Positions 1 to 11,981 of a stretch of DNA of 64,000 nt are shown piece by piece (position 1 is the stretch's first letter; the number at the start of each line of letters is the position of its first letter). Made by a program: the position numbers and the translations under genes. Origin of the DNA: Voacanga thouarsii (Eukaryota > Streptophyta > Magnoliopsida > Gentianales > Apocynaceae). The notes under the pieces are model-generated. The model was not told where the DNA came from. It made no database searches and saw only the letters and a program-made list of their open reading frames with translations. The stretch spans positions 186,001 to 250,000 of the forward strand of contig JANUWF010001224.1 in assembly GCA_026120185.1 (NCBI GenBank). Reading direction: 5' to 3'.

Positions 1-1769
1 CTAAAGGTTCAACGAGGTTGGAACTTGAGGAGAAGTTATCTACAGAATCAACTTCTTCTGACCTGATTGTGGAACAAGAAGAGGCATAGCCTCAAGAGCC
101 TGTGCAAATGTAGCCTTGTCATAGAGGGAGAGTGTCTAGGGTTCCGGAGAGATGGACTGGAGAAGCTTTTGAGCTGGTCTCTGACCATCAGGAACAAGAC
201 CCCACTAGATATGAGGAGGCTATTGCTGATGCCAATGCAAATCTGTGGCATGAAGCAATGAAAGCCGAGATTAAGTCTATACCTCAATCAGGTTTGGGAT
301 CTTATAGCTTCACCTGAAGGGATAAAACCCATTGGGTGCAAGTGGGTATACAAGAGAAAGAGAGGAGCGGATGGGAAGGTGGAAACCTTCAAAGCTAGGC
401 TTGTGGCGAAAGGGTATACTCAGAAAGAGAGAATCGACTATGAGGAAACCTTTTCCCCGGTAGCTATGCTTAAATCCATCCGCATCCTCCTTGCCATCGC
501 ATGTCACTATGACTACGAGATATGGCAAATGGATGTCAAGACGGCATTCTTGAATGGCCATCTTAGCGAAGACATCTATATGTCCCAACCGGAAGGCTTC
601 ATTGCTGAAGGCCAGGAACACATAGTTTGCAAGCTTAAGAAGTCCATTTATGGACTTAAGCAGACATCGAGAGCATGGAACATTTATTTTGATGAGACTG
701 TAAAGTCTTATGGTTTTATTCAAAATAAAGATGAACCATTCGTGTACAGGAAACTTGAAGGCATCAATGTGGTTTTTCTTGTCCTGTATGTGGATGACAT
801 TCTACTCATTGGAAATGATGTAGGGACATTGTCATCTACAAAGGTTTGGCTGTCTAGTCAATTCAGTATGAAGGACTTGGGAGAAGCCAGCTATATTCTC
901 GGGATTAGGCTTCTTAGAAATAGGAAGCAGAGAATGTTAGGGTTATCCCAAGCGACATACATTGACAAGATATTGGCCAAGTACAGAATGGACTCATGCA
1001 AGGGAGCTCTAATCCCTTGCAGACATAGGTTGTCATTTTCTTCGAAGGACTGTCCTAAGTCTCAAGAAGAAAATGACAGAATGAGTAGGATTCCCTACGC
1101 TTCGGCTGTGGGAAGTCTCATGTACGTCATGCTGTGTACTAGGCCAGATATCTGCTTTGCCGTGGGCTTAGTTAGCAGATATCAGTCAAACCCAGGGGAG
1201 GTTCATTGGCAAGCTATAAAGTATATTCTCAAGTACCTCAAGGGAACGAGAGATTATATGCTGGTTTACAGGGCTGATGATTTGGTTCCTACAAGATACA
1301 CAGACTCAGACTTCCAGGCGGATAAGGATGAGAGAAAATCCACTAGTCGATATGTCTTCACCTTGTCTGGAGAAACAATTTCATGGAGGAGTATCAAGCA
1401 GTCTTGTATTGTTGACTCAACCATGGAAGCTGAGTATGTGGCAGCTTCGGAGGCGTCTAAGGAAGCAATTTGGCTCCAGAATTTCCTTTCAGAACTTGGA
1501 GTTGTACCACATATGGATAGGCCGGTTGTGATGTATTGCGACAACACTACAGCAGTATCGCAATCTAAGAACCTCGGAACCACAAGAAGGGGAAACACAT
1601 CGAGAGGAAATACCACCTGATCCGGGATTTCATCCAGAGACGGGAAGTCGTGGTGGAGCATATTGCATCATGAAACAATCTAGTAGATCCATTCACCAAG
1701 CCTTTGGCTGAAAGAGTCTTCAAGAGACACTTAGAAGCCATAGAGGTGGGCACCTATGGACTTACCTAG
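1..1769 (+). pseudogene. Copia element A: 3' part of pol (reverse transcriptase and RNase H), broken
   Basis: This is the end of a Ty1/copia polyprotein cut by the window edge. It aligns base for base with element B from about 43978. The reverse transcriptase shows the [11 protein letters not shown] block, the KKSIYGLKQ block and the catalytic YVDD box (YVDDILLIG, near 787). RNase H shows YTDSDF and the STMEAEY block. The longest open stretch is 379-1620. Compared with B, two bases are missing near 275 and one near 1573, so both ends are out of frame; a stop also lies near 115. The pol stop shared with B is at 1767-1769, just before a polypurine tract (about 1778-1790). I infer a dead copy that needs other elements for movement. 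The family call is secure; the Angela-like lineage rests on the LTR start and length. Confidence 0.93.
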
Positions 1770-1791
1770 TCTTAGAGTGCAAGTGGGAGAT

Positions 1792-3827
1792 TGTTGGATT
1801 GTATGCCCTCTTAGACTAGGTTTCTGATGTAAAATCAAATATTTTAATAAAATAATTTATTTTCAGAAATTTTTTATGAATTTACTTTTTGTTTGTGCAC
1901 GATTTTCGTTTGGAACAGACCCATTGTGTTTAAATAAGTGATCCATGTGAATGGTGGTCTTTCACAGTAAGGTATGGATCACGGGTTATTTAACACATAA
2001 ACATTTGTTCTTAACCTATTGATGAGACTGGGAATCTCATCATGTTTAGGTTATTATGTTATGAATTTTAAATGGGGAATGGCTTACCTTTAGCCAGTGA
2101 ATAATCCACTCACTTCATAACATAAGCGTATTTCGAATACGTAGGACAGTACTGTAGTAGTGGTTTCTAAAAGTACCTATATGATAGAAACCAGACTACT
2201 ACCGCTACGAGCGTGGACTAGTACTCTACGACTTGAGTATGAGTTGGTGGTGCAGCGAAGGCTGGAAGCATATACTTTGATTTGCTATAGTTGAGGTTCT
2301 ATCGTAGGGCTAATATACTTGCATGTTGGGTATGTGTGACTAGTTAGTTAAGACAGACTTGTACAAGATAGTTTCTGCACTATATCGCCCCTTGTGGTTG
2401 TCCGAATGGTCTAAAATGTCCAGGGCCCTGGGAAACATGACTTGGATGTTTGCTTTAGGGTAGCTCCCTTGGAAAGCGGAAACACTCCAGGAAGTCGTGG
2501 ATCATTGGACTAGAAGCCTAAGGATGGTAGATGTCATTTAGAGGGTGTTAGTACACTTCTTCCTCTCTAAATGTACGACGATGTGTAGAGGGGTATTTTA
2601 GTCATTTCACCTGTAGGTCGGAGACTTTGCTAATGCGAGCATTGTCCTTGGGGTCAATATTTCCTTATGGTGATATTAGGAAATATTTAAAATGCAAAAT
2701 ACATACTATTTATATAGCAGGGGTATTTTGGTCATTTTAGCGACCAAGGCGATGTGTCTTTTTGGTCCTCGGAATAGCCCGTAAGTCCTAACTACTTTTG
2801 GGTTGAGGAATTGGTCTCGATTGAAGAGGATTTTATTTTATTTTATTTTATTCATGAAGTCTAATTTATTATTGGATTGGAATAAAATAAATAAATAAAT
2901 AAAATAGGAGTTGAGAGAAAATTAATTATCTAGTTTATTTGGTTAATTAATTATTCAGGGCCTAGGTCCAGTATGAATAATTAGGAAATTAACCTGGGCT
3001 TAAACTAGGGAAATAATTAATATTTAATTATTTATTGGGTTATTTATATAGGCCCAAGAAATAAATAATTAAAGATTAATTATTTTGGTTCATTTGGGCT
3101 CATTAATTATTTATTGGGTTATTTATGTAAGCCCAGGAAATAAATAATTAATATTTATTATTTTGGGCCTTTTGGGTCCAAGGAAAATAATAAATATTTT
3201 TCTGGCCCAATAGCTTGGACCTTAGGGTTTTTCCAGATACGGTTAAGAGGAGTTTAGGGTTAGGCCAAAGCGATTCTCGGGATAACATCCGGGTGTTTTA
3301 AAATCCTGAGGATATGTTTATCAGATAATGAGAGACCTAATTTTGGCTAACTAATAAACAACTCTTTGGAAAAAGAAAAACCCTAGTTTTCCCTACCCAA
3401 CAGAAGACTCACGTCTCTCTGGAGAGCCTCACGTAAGCTCCCTCTCTCACGCCTCCCTCTTCTTGGTTTCTCCTTGGAGCTTTGCTAACCAATAGCAAGT
3501 GAACCGAGGAGATTTAAGACCATTCTTCTTCTCTGTTGTATTCACTGACTAGAGGTTAGGTTGAGGAATATCCCGAGAGCTAGAAACCTAGGCGTTCATG
3601 CAAACAAGGCGGAGTAGAAGGCTAGCGGGTGTTCAACCGGAAGTTTCTTCAAGTGGGCAAAGCGAGGCGATTCCAGTCGTTCAATCCGCTCTTACTCAAC
3701 CTAGAAGGGTTAAGGAGCGCAAAGGTATGATCTTCACGCTTCCGTATAGCCTTTAAGGCTTGGTTTTATTTTTCTCTATTTAATTTTTTACGCTACCAGT
3801 GCATGCTTTCTGTTTTCGTCTCCCTCA
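1792..3827 (+). repeat. 3' LTR of Copia element A (Angela-like)
   Basis: A 2036-base LTR starting TGTTGGATTGTATGCCC and ending in CA, preceded by a purine-rich tract. It aligns along its length with both LTRs of element B, with many scattered substitutions and small indels, so it is an older or divergent copy. The start resembles the known Angela/BARE start (TGTTGGAATTATGCCC). It holds the same short ORF as B (ATG at 3599) followed by a GTATGA splice-donor-like site. It sits directly in the LTR of G1: the bases after 3827 match G1's 3' LTR from 13390. The candidate target duplication is GTAAA at 3828-3832; its partner is outside the window. Confidence 0.92.
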
Positions 3828-4811
3828 GTAAAGGCAATTAAGGACTATTTTTCCTATTTATTTCCGTCAAGCAAATCATTTGAAAATCAAACAAGCAGTT
3901 TTATACAAAATGCTAAACTTTTTCCAAAACCTAACTTTGACAAGAATTTTAGAACCCTTAATTGCGATTTCCAAATAAAGTAATGTATGATCTATTTTCT
4001 CCCAAGTGGGACAATCAACGTTGAGTACTCAATAAGGGTAGACTACCAGGACTAATCTTTGAAGGGTTAGGGTAAGTCTCTCAGTAGGTGGCCACCTCTG
4101 AGGCGTGAGTCCTTCCTGGATAGGATGCCAATCCGATAGGTCCTGCCGGTCCGAGCTAGCAAGTTTCAGTCATGTGGACTGTATGTTTCCGGAGTGGACA
4201 ACCGGTAAGTTTGGGTGTAGAGATGGAGGAGTATCTCACCCGGTAGGCCGTACACCTACCTTTTGTCAGCTTGCACAAAGTGTGGTATTCTGACCGTTAT
4301 TTAGTCATAGGGCCTAATGTGTGGTAACCCATGGTTACCCGTTTGAGTGGTTGTATTTATTGTGCACATGTGTGGTTTGAAAAGCAAAACACCACTCTTA
4401 ATTTCAATACTTATTTAAATGCTTGCCAGCACTTATCTTTATGAAATTTTTACAACTTGCATACATGAATTATTTTACCTGAAACTCTCAAAGCACACAC
4501 GGGCTTACTGAGATTTTTATCTCACCATCTTTTATGCCATGTTTTCAGGAAGATCCTGTTGTGGAGGTCATTAGCTATATTAATGCCTATGCTATGAAGA
4601 CTCGTGTTATTTTCTTGATGTGACGTTTTGAGAGATTGTTGCAAACAATTTATTTTGGATTTGTACCAGTATTTATCTTTTGGGTTGTTATAAGTTTAAT
4701 TTTAAAGTCTTTATTTTATTTTGTTCTATGTAACCTAGTTATAAAGACCCCTTGTCCTCTGGACGGGGCGACATCCCCGGCCCTGATGGGCCTAGGTAGT
4801 GGGGTGTTACA
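3828..4811 (+). repeat. 5' LTR of gypsy element G1, 3' part
   Basis: This stretch matches 13390-14373 nearly base for base, including the CTCAGTAGGTGGCCA segment, the CACACACGGGCTTACTGAG segment and the end GGGGTGTTACA. It is the 3' portion (R/U5 side) of G1's long LTR. The rest of this LTR lies beyond the left edge, displaced by element A. Confidence 0.92.
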
Positions 4812-4813
4812 AG

Positions 4814-4826
4814 TATTATCAGAGCC
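4814..4826 (+). other. Primer binding site of G1
   Basis: TATTATCAGAGCC follows the LTR end by two bases. It resembles the usual plant initiator-methionine tRNA primer site TGGTATCAGAGC with changes at the start. Position and sequence both fit. Confidence 0.7.
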
Positions 4827-4910
4827 TAGGTTTAGGCAAGTATTGATAGAATCTGTTTTGATTTATTAAGTTCAAATCTTTTATCTGACCTGTCTTGTTT
4901 ATGCTATAAA

Positions 4911-5333
4911 ATGGTTAGAATGATTAGAATGGCAAGGCACCCTCCCATTCCTATCTACCCGGAGGACCTACCAGTGCCTCAGCCTGCGCTTCAGCCTGTA
5001 CCGCAGCCAATCATTCCCCTGGATGACAGTAGTGACGATGAGGTCCAGATCGTTGAGCCACCCCCAATACCCGTGATCGACCTGGTTACTGACAGTGAAG
5101 ACGAGGAGAGAGACATGGAATATGTTCCCCTCCCTCCTAGTCCCATAGTCGACTTGGCAGCTGACAATGATGACCCAGGGGAGATAGATTATGAATCTCT
5201 ACCTAGACCTTCCTTTGTAACCCCACCCAATCAGGTTGAAACCGGGGAGAGTTCTAGGAGACCCGGGAAGGAGCCAATAGATGGGTTTGCAAATGGGGCT
5301 GGGATAGACTTCACTAGGAATTCGGGGGGATGA
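4911..5333 (+). CDS. Short acidic proline-rich ORF in the G1 leader
   Basis: A 140-codon open frame between the primer site and gag. The protein is rich in proline, aspartate and glutamate, with a loose repeat: acidic runs such as DDSSDDEVQIVE and DSEDEERDMEYV alternate with PPIPVIDLV-type segments (two or three rounds). I recognise no domain. It may be the start of a longer gag precursor, an accessory ORF, or chance coding in a leader. The stop is at 5331-5333 and about 320 bases follow before the gag ATG; I see nothing coding in that gap. Confidence 0.4.
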   Translation: MVRMIRMARHPPIPIYPEDLPVPQPALQPVPQPIIPLDDSSDDEVQIVEPPPIPVIDLVTDSEDEERDMEYVPLPPSPIVDLAADNDDPGEIDYESLPRPSFVTPPNQVETGESSRRPGKEPIDGFANGAGIDFTRNSGG

Positions 5334-5654
5334 TTATATGAGGCCGACTTTGAAGACTCTGATGAGGATTAGAAAGGCTAAGTACTGCTACGATTGGGAT
5401 GTTTATTTACTGCTTTCCATAAACCCCTTTGCTAAGGATTTTCTTTTCTTTTACCATGTTTACTGCTTTAAATCTGAATTTATGCAAATAAGAGTGCTGG
5501 GAGTACTCTAAATCTTGAGGAAAAATCTATATGCAATTCTTTATACAAAACTTGCATCTAATTTTCTTCCGCTTAAAGTTGAATGTGAATGCATGCTCAA
5601 TTTGGATATTTTTAACTTTGATGCATAAACTCATTATCTAGGGAATAGTTTAGA

Positions 5655-6700
5655 ATGGCACCCAGACATCGTGCAGCCATATCCAGCAGAAGGGTTCCTG
5701 AGGCAAAGCCCATGACACCAGAGTTTGATACAACTCAAATGCCATCACCGAACCAGGGGGATGAGAATGAACTGGAGCCAGAAATGGGATCGGAAGAACC
5801 GATTAGCGTCACTATGACGCAAGCGTTCCACAATGTGACCGAGATTCTACAAACCTTGACTGAGCGGAGGAATCTGAAAGGGGAAGATGAGGCATTGGAG
5901 CAGTTTTTGAAATTTCAACCTCCTATCTTCTTGGGGAAGGCCAAACAAGACCAGAAAACCGAGCAATGGGTGGAACAAATGGAGGATATCTTTGCTACGC
6001 TCCATTACACTGAGAAGCGAATGGTGAAGTTTGCTGCATTCTGACTGAAAGGTCCAGCTCGGGCATGGTGGCAAAGGGTCCAGGACGACTAGGAGATGAC
6101 TGACCAAGACTGGACATGGGCTAATTTTATGGAAGCATTTCGGGCAGAATATATCCCTCAATGGATAGTTGAGAAACGGGAAGATGAGTTCCAGAATCTA
6201 AAGCAGGAAAGCATGACGGTAGCCCAATACGCAGCACGGTTCACGCAACTGTCAAAGTACTGCAAGAGGCTGGTGGATACTGAATAGAACAGAACGAGAC
6301 AATTTGTTAAGGGATTAAGGTAAGAGTTAAGAAGGGCGTTAGTACCCTCACCACCGACGACTTATTCGGGGGCTGTGAACGCAGCCACCCGTACTGAGAA
6401 TGAGGATCGCAACCGATTGGCTCCATGACCGTTCGTACCGACAAGACTGCCACCGAAACCTTTTCAGAGGCAACAACCTGGCAAGCGCCCTACCAACCAG
6501 CAGTGGCAGAATCGGGGAAAGCATGCCCGAACAACACCGGTTGGTCCTACACAAAATCTTTCAATATGCCGGCACTGTGGAAAAAGGGGCCACATTGAGA
6601 GAAATTGTTGGATCAGAAGAGGCGAGTGAAAATGCTACCACTGCAGAGACCCGAACCATTTGCGGAACGCCTGCCCTAAGCTTCTCCAGATCAGATAAGG
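5655..6700 (+). pseudogene. G1 gag (Ty3/gypsy capsid and two zinc knuckles), broken
   Basis: The frame opening at 5655 holds a retrotransposon gag capsid domain: the FLKFQPPIFLG block, then LKGPARAWW and the WANFMEAFRAEYIP block. In-frame stops occur at 6042-6044 (TGA), again near 6090, and after LVDTE near 6285. Two CCHC zinc knuckles follow: CRHCGKRGHIERNC near 6567, and a second of the form CYHC-x4-H-x4-C near 6632. Gag would coat the element RNA and build virus-like particles in the cytoplasm. Two knuckles fit the chromovirus group. The many stops make this copy non-functional. Confidence 0.88.
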
Positions 6701-8598
6701 GAACCCAGCGCAGAACCCGGGGCCCAATCGAGCCAATACCTCGGGAAGCTTCCGGGAGTGGAACGCAGAAGCCGCAGGTGAAAGCAAAAGTTTTCGCTCT
6801 CAACCGGGAGGAGGTTGGAGCTAATGCAGCAATAGTGGAAGGTACGTTTACTATCCAATGACGTTCCGTTAATGCATTGATAGACCCTGGATCTACCCAT
6901 TCCTATTTAAATAAGAATTGTGCATATCAAATGGGTTGGGATGGAGTAAAACTACATTTTACCTTGTTAGTCAGTACGCCTTTGGGGAAAATGGTGCAAG
7001 CCGATCGGTATGTGCAAAATTGTAAAGTTGAAGTGGGGAGAGAAATCTTGGAGGGAGATCTAATAGTCTTAGCTATTGATAATTATGATTTGATATTGGG
7101 AATGGATTGGCTAGCGAATCATGGGGCTAGAGTAGACTGTAAGAATAAGTCGGTTCAGTTCATTAGACCAGGATGTGATGTGTTGGAGTTCAATGGCAAG
7201 AAAGTAAAGGAATTGAAGTTTTTGATAGCTAGGGCTAAAGCTCGGAAATTGTTGAGGCAAGGATGTCAAGGATATTTGGCTTATGTAATAAACAAGCCGA
7301 AGGACCAGTGCACTCTGGAGGATACTGAGGTGGTAAAAGATTTTCCCGACGTGTTCCCTGCGGAACTCACTTCTCTACCTCCCACTCGAGAAGTTGAGTT
7401 CACCATTGATCTAGTCCTAGGAGCGGAACCGGTATCTCAAACTCCGTATCAGATGGCACTAGCGGAGCTGAAAGAATTGAAGGAACAGCTAGAAGAGTTA
7501 GTGAGACAAGGCTATATCAAACCTAGCACGTCACCCTAGGAAGCACCTGTGCTATTTGTAAAGAAAAAGGACGGGACTCTAAGGTTGTGTATTGACTACC
7601 GAGGCTTGAACAACCTGACCATCAAGAATAAATATCCTCTGTCGTTAATTGACGAGCTGTTCGACCAGTTGCAAGGATCTAGTTGTTACTCCAAACTAGA
7701 TTTGAGACAAGGCTACTATCAAGTGAGGATATAAGGAGGAAGATATTCCTAAGACGGCCTTCAATACAAGATATGGTCACTATGAGTTTATGGTGATGCC
7801 TTTCGGGGTAACCAATGCACCTGCGGTATTTATGGACTTGATGCATCGAGTGTTCCAACCCTACTTGGACAAGTTCGTGGTGGTCTTCATCGACGACATA
7901 TATATATACTCCAGGAGCCCGGAGGACCATGCAGAGCATTTGAAGTTGGTACTGGAAAAGCTAAGGGAGCACAAGCTTTACGCCAAGTTTAGCAAGTGCA
8001 ATTTTTGGCTAGATAGTGTGGCATTTCTTGGTCACATGGTGACCAAGGATGGGATCAAAGTAGACCGAGCGAAAGTTGAAGTCGTTTCGGACTGGAAGCA
8101 ATCGGAGAACATCACAGAGATTCGAAGCTTCTGGGATTGGCTGGCTACTACTGGAGGTTTATTAAGGGGTTTTCAATGCTAGCATCTCCTTTGACCCGGC
8201 TACTGAGAAAGGACGTACCCTTTGATTGGAATGGAAAATGCGAAAAGAGTTTTCAAGAGTTGAAGCGGAGGTTAATGACAGCGCCTGTGCTGAGTCTACC
8301 AGAGGCAGATAAACCTTACGCACTATATACGGATGCTTCGAAGGAAGGCTTGGGAGCAGTGTTGATGCAAGATAGGAAGGTGATCGCCTATGCTTCTCGG
8401 AAATTGAAGCCTCATGAAGTCAATTATCCCACGCATGACCTAGAGTTGGCTGCCATTGTGTTCGCATTAAAGAAATGGCAGCACTATTTGTATGGAGCGG
8501 AATATAAAGTGTTCACGGATCACAAAAGCCTGAAGTACATCTTCACCCAGAAAGACTTGAATTTGAGGCAGCGGAGATGGATGGAACAAAGGCGGTGA
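6700..8598 (+). pseudogene. G1 pol: protease, reverse transcriptase, RNase H (broken)
   Basis: Domains in order: aspartic protease with the LIDPGSTHS active-site block (near 6878) and the LGMDWLA block (near 7100); reverse transcriptase with the [10 protein letters not shown] block, MPFGVTNAP and the catalytic FIDDIYIYS box (near 7890); RNase H with [11 protein letters not shown] and [11 protein letters not shown]. Breaks: TGA at 6859-6861; TAG at 7537-7539, where the family has tryptophan; an extra base near 7732; a missing base near 8128. After RRWME near 8585 the frame stops and the sequence jumps to the integrase. The RNase H to integrase linker, normally more than 100 residues, is mostly gone. 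Confidence 0.93.
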
Positions 8599-8620
8599 GT
8601 TCCGATAGAACAAAGCGGGA

Positions 8621-9712
8621 GTGTTATACTTCCGGGATAATTTGTGTGTACCCGAGGAGCTCCAGTTGAGGGACAGAATTTTAGAAGAAGCACATAAGAG
8701 CAAGTACGCCATTCATTCGGGAGAGGTCAAGATGTATCAGGATCTGAAAAAGTCTTATTGGTGGCCTGGGATGAAGCAAAACGTGGTTAAGTATGTCTCA
8801 ACGTGTCCAACCTGTCAGAAAGTCAAAGCGAAGCACAAGAAGGTGGCTGGATTATTGCAACCATTGCCAGTACCGGAATGGAAATGGGAAGAGGTGACCA
8901 TGGACTTCGTTATCAGACTCCCGATGGCAAGAAACCAAAAAGATGCCATATGGGTAGTGGTGGATCGATTGACTAAGTTGGCACATTTCATACCCGTGAA
9001 TGTAAAGGATTCAATGGAAAAGTTTGCTCAGACCTACGTGCGGGAAATAGTCAGATTACACGGAGTGCCTTCAAGTATTGTGTCCTACCGTGATCCGAGA
9101 TTTACATCCGGATTTTGGGGCAAGTTTCAAGAATCGATGGGTTCTAGTCTAAAGTTCAGTATAACGGCACATCCGCAAACCAATGGACAGTCAGAAAGGG
9201 TTATTCAGATATTGGAGGATATGCTGAGAGCCTGTGTATTAGATTTCGGGGATAAATGGATCGAAAGTGTGCCGTATGCCGAGTTGTCATACAATAACAG
9301 TTATCAAGCTTCGATTGGAATGGCTCCGTATAAAGCTCTATATGGACGTAAGTGTCAGGTTCCACTATACTGGAGTTGGTCAGAGGATGGTCACATAAGT
9401 AAATCGGGAGAAGTCTATGTTCAAGAAATGTTGGACAAGGTCAAGTTAATTAGGGAAAGGTTGAAAGCAGCTCAGAGCAGACAAAAGAGTTATGCGGAAA
9501 ATAGGCGGAGGGAGTTAGAATTTCAGGTGGGTGATAGCGTGTTACTAAAACTGACACCAAATAGGGGAATCCTGAAATATCCGAAAGGGGGAAAGCTGAG
9601 TCCGAGGTACTTGGGACCGTTTCCAATAAAAGAGAGAATTGGGCCAGTGGCGTATCGATTGGATTTGCCAGATGGGTTGACGGGAATTCACGACGTATTC
9701 CATGTTTCGTAG
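8621..9712 (+). pseudogene. G1 integrase, with catalytic Asp changed to Tyr
   Basis: A long open frame with the family order: zinc-binding region (HSGEVKMYQDLKKSYWWPGM, then CPTCQKVK), catalytic core, and the C-terminal GPFPIKERIGPVAYRLDLP segment. Integrase inserts the element's cDNA into chromosomes using a D-D-E triad. The first D (TMDF) and the E (NGQSERVIQ) are visible. The second D, normally in VSDRDPRF, is Tyr here (VSYRDPRF, near 9087), which should abolish catalysis. The stop TAG at 9710-9712 sits where the family reads Gln (FHVSQLRKY) and cuts off the tail that follows. Confidence 0.9.
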
Positions 9713-9943
9713 TTGAGGAAGTACAATGCCAATCCCGGACATGTTTTGAATGATGAGCCGTTAGTGCTACAACCCGACCTGAGCTATATGGAGAAACCCA
9801 CAAAGATATTGGACCGAAGTATCAAGACTCTCCAGAACAAGCAGATTTCGATGGTCAAAGTGCAGTGGGAGCATCATGCCACGCGAGATGCCACATGGGA
9901 AATAGAAGAATGGGTAAAGTGGAAGTATCCCGATTTGGGATAA
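9713..9943 (+). pseudogene. G1 integrase C-terminal chromodomain-like tail
   Basis: This continues the integrase frame after the stop at 9710. The LRKYNANPGHVL segment and a later VKVQWEHHATRDATWEIE segment match the C-terminal chromodomain region of plant chromoviruses, which steers insertion by binding chromatin. Together with the very long LTR this points to the Tekay/Del lineage. It ends with a stop at 9941-9943, followed by a purine tract (AAGGAGGGGAGGA) next to the 3' LTR. Confidence 0.82.
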
Positions 9944-10248
9944 ATGTGCGTCTGAATTTCGGAACGAAATTCTCCTAAGGAGGGGAGGATGTGAAACCTC
10001 ACCTAAAGCCAACCCTAGAGTAAGGGGGTCAGGATGCATATCATATTATTTTGCATGAATATATATATATATATATATATGTTTTTGAATGATTTATGTG
10101 CTTTAGAATTGTGGGTTATAGGTTAAAATGCTTAGTTATGCTTATTGAGTAGGAGGGGTAAAATGGTAATTTTGCTTGAGGCCCGAATAGGAAAATAACT
10201 TGAGGATTAAATAAGAAAAATATGTGGGTGAGAAAATAAGAATAAGAG

Positions 10249-10315
10249 TTGTTGTGGTTTAGTGGTTAGAGCTTTGGAATTAATCTCTAAGGTCATAAGT
10301 TCAAATTCCATCATT
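10249..10315 (+). repeat. tRNA-like segment (A and B box) in the G1 3' LTR
   Basis: TGGTTTAGTGG (10255-10265) matches an RNA polymerase III A box, and AGTTCAAATTCC (10298-10309) resembles a B box with one extra base. The two are 32 bases apart, as in tRNAs. The same arrangement lies at the equivalent place in L1. It may be a SINE head or tRNA pseudogene fixed in the ancestral LTR. A full cloverleaf is not obvious. Confidence 0.5.
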
Positions 10316-11942
10316 TAAGTTTTATCATGATTATCTTAATTAAGTTTGAATTTTTGTTTCTTGCATTCCTTAGAAATAGGAATGTTGTCTTATTCCTTAG
10401 AAATAGGAATGTTGTCTTTGGGGAGACATGAGGAGAATGTTCTAAATCTTATCATTGTGTCCTAAAAAGAATTCTAGGGAAATTCTTGTTCTATTTATTA
10501 CCTCTAGCTTTGTCCTAGCATTTCCATATTTCAAATGAACCAAAAACCATCAAATCTTTCTTTTAAATTCCAAAAAAAAACTGTGATAATTTCTCATCCT
10601 TGAATTTCGAAAATCAATCTTGGAGGAGGGAAGTTGGCCGAAAATAGGAGGGGAAATAGGAAGGGTTTCCAAGAGAAATCAATCAGCATGATAGAATCTT
10701 CAAATTCACCTTCATGTTGTTCATATTTTAGGGAAGGAAAATCTAGAAATTTTCCAGAATTTTTGTAGACCATCTCTTCGAAAAATTCAGCCAGTAAACC
10801 CACTCATTTGCTACCCGAAAAATGGTCATTTCATGTGGCTTGAAGGCTGGAAAATCTATACAATTTTCGGACTGCACAAATGTGCAAAATCAGGAAAAAA
10901 ATTCTAGAATTTCGCAGCTTTCAATCAAGAGAATGAAGCTGCTTTAGTCCATCTTCAAGCCAGCAAAACTCCCCTGTATTTCTCCAGAAAGAAGGCTGGA
11001 AAATCACCTTTGGATGACCTTCAAACCCCCTCAAGAACCAGCTGCAAGTCGGGCTGAAGAAGTGCGAAAAATTCTGCATAGAAATTCCGCACCAATTTTC
11101 GCGGCTTTGAACAATTTGAAACCAAAATTTTCCCAGCTTTGCTTTCTTCAAGCCTAGGCCGAAAATCACCCTTCAACTTCTGTAACATTGATCCTTGTTT
11201 AGCCATGGACTGAACATCATTGACTTTCACACTTACCTTGAATACATGGACTCCATAACCACACATCAAATCCCTCCTAAGATCACTCCATTCAAACTTT
11301 TTTGAACTTCAAACTAATTTCAGAATTTTACTCCATGGAAACACTCTTTCATCAAGCTAATGAACCAGAATTTTCTCTACCATTTAAGACTAAATTTTGG
11401 CCAGCCTTGGAGAAATATTGACCTCCATTCATTTCATCAAAGCCACCTTGTTCAGCCGGCACCATTGAAGAGCTTAGACACCTTCCTTGATCAAACACCA
11501 TAGCTAACCACCTACCTTAAACAACTCCACAACTTTCTCCATTTAAATTTCAAAAAAAAAAAATCTGATCACTCTCTCTTCCACAAGCTGAAAATCGACT
11601 CCCCTTCATCCTAGACCATTCGGCCAGCACCCTACCAGATTTCGTGCAGCATTTCTTCCACACTCTCTCCATTTTCACCAAGAACACCAAGAACACACAC
11701 TAAATTCTTCAAGCCTAAACCTACTCTAAACACCTCCAATCACTCTCAAATACTCCAGATCACTTCTATTTAATCCCTAGACTTCATTTCTAGTATTTAT
11801 AACACAAAACCACGCCAACAAGAATTTTCAATCGGATCAAAATCAGCTTTTCCTTGAAGGTCTCAAGAACATCAACAAGGTAAATCAAGAACAACCTTAT
11901 TGTTCATCCTCTTCTATTCAATTCTTTATATACCTTTCTAAT

Positions 11943-11943
<1 letters not shown>

Positions 11944-11978
<35 letters not shown>
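11944..11978 (+). repeat. (CT)n microsatellite in the G1 LTR
   Basis: A run of CT dinucleotides. L1 has a longer run at the equivalent place (29828-29879), so the microsatellite belongs to the LTR family. Confidence 0.95.

Positions 11979-11981
<3 letters not shown>

Noticed and set aside
310..723. 137-codon minus-strand ORF in element A, also in B at 44289-44702
   Set aside because: It is the antisense shadow of the conserved reverse transcriptase; its conservation follows from the sense strand.
10249..10315. Functional tRNA gene
   Set aside because: Only the A and B boxes fit; I cannot draw acceptor and anticodon stems, and the B box has an extra base.
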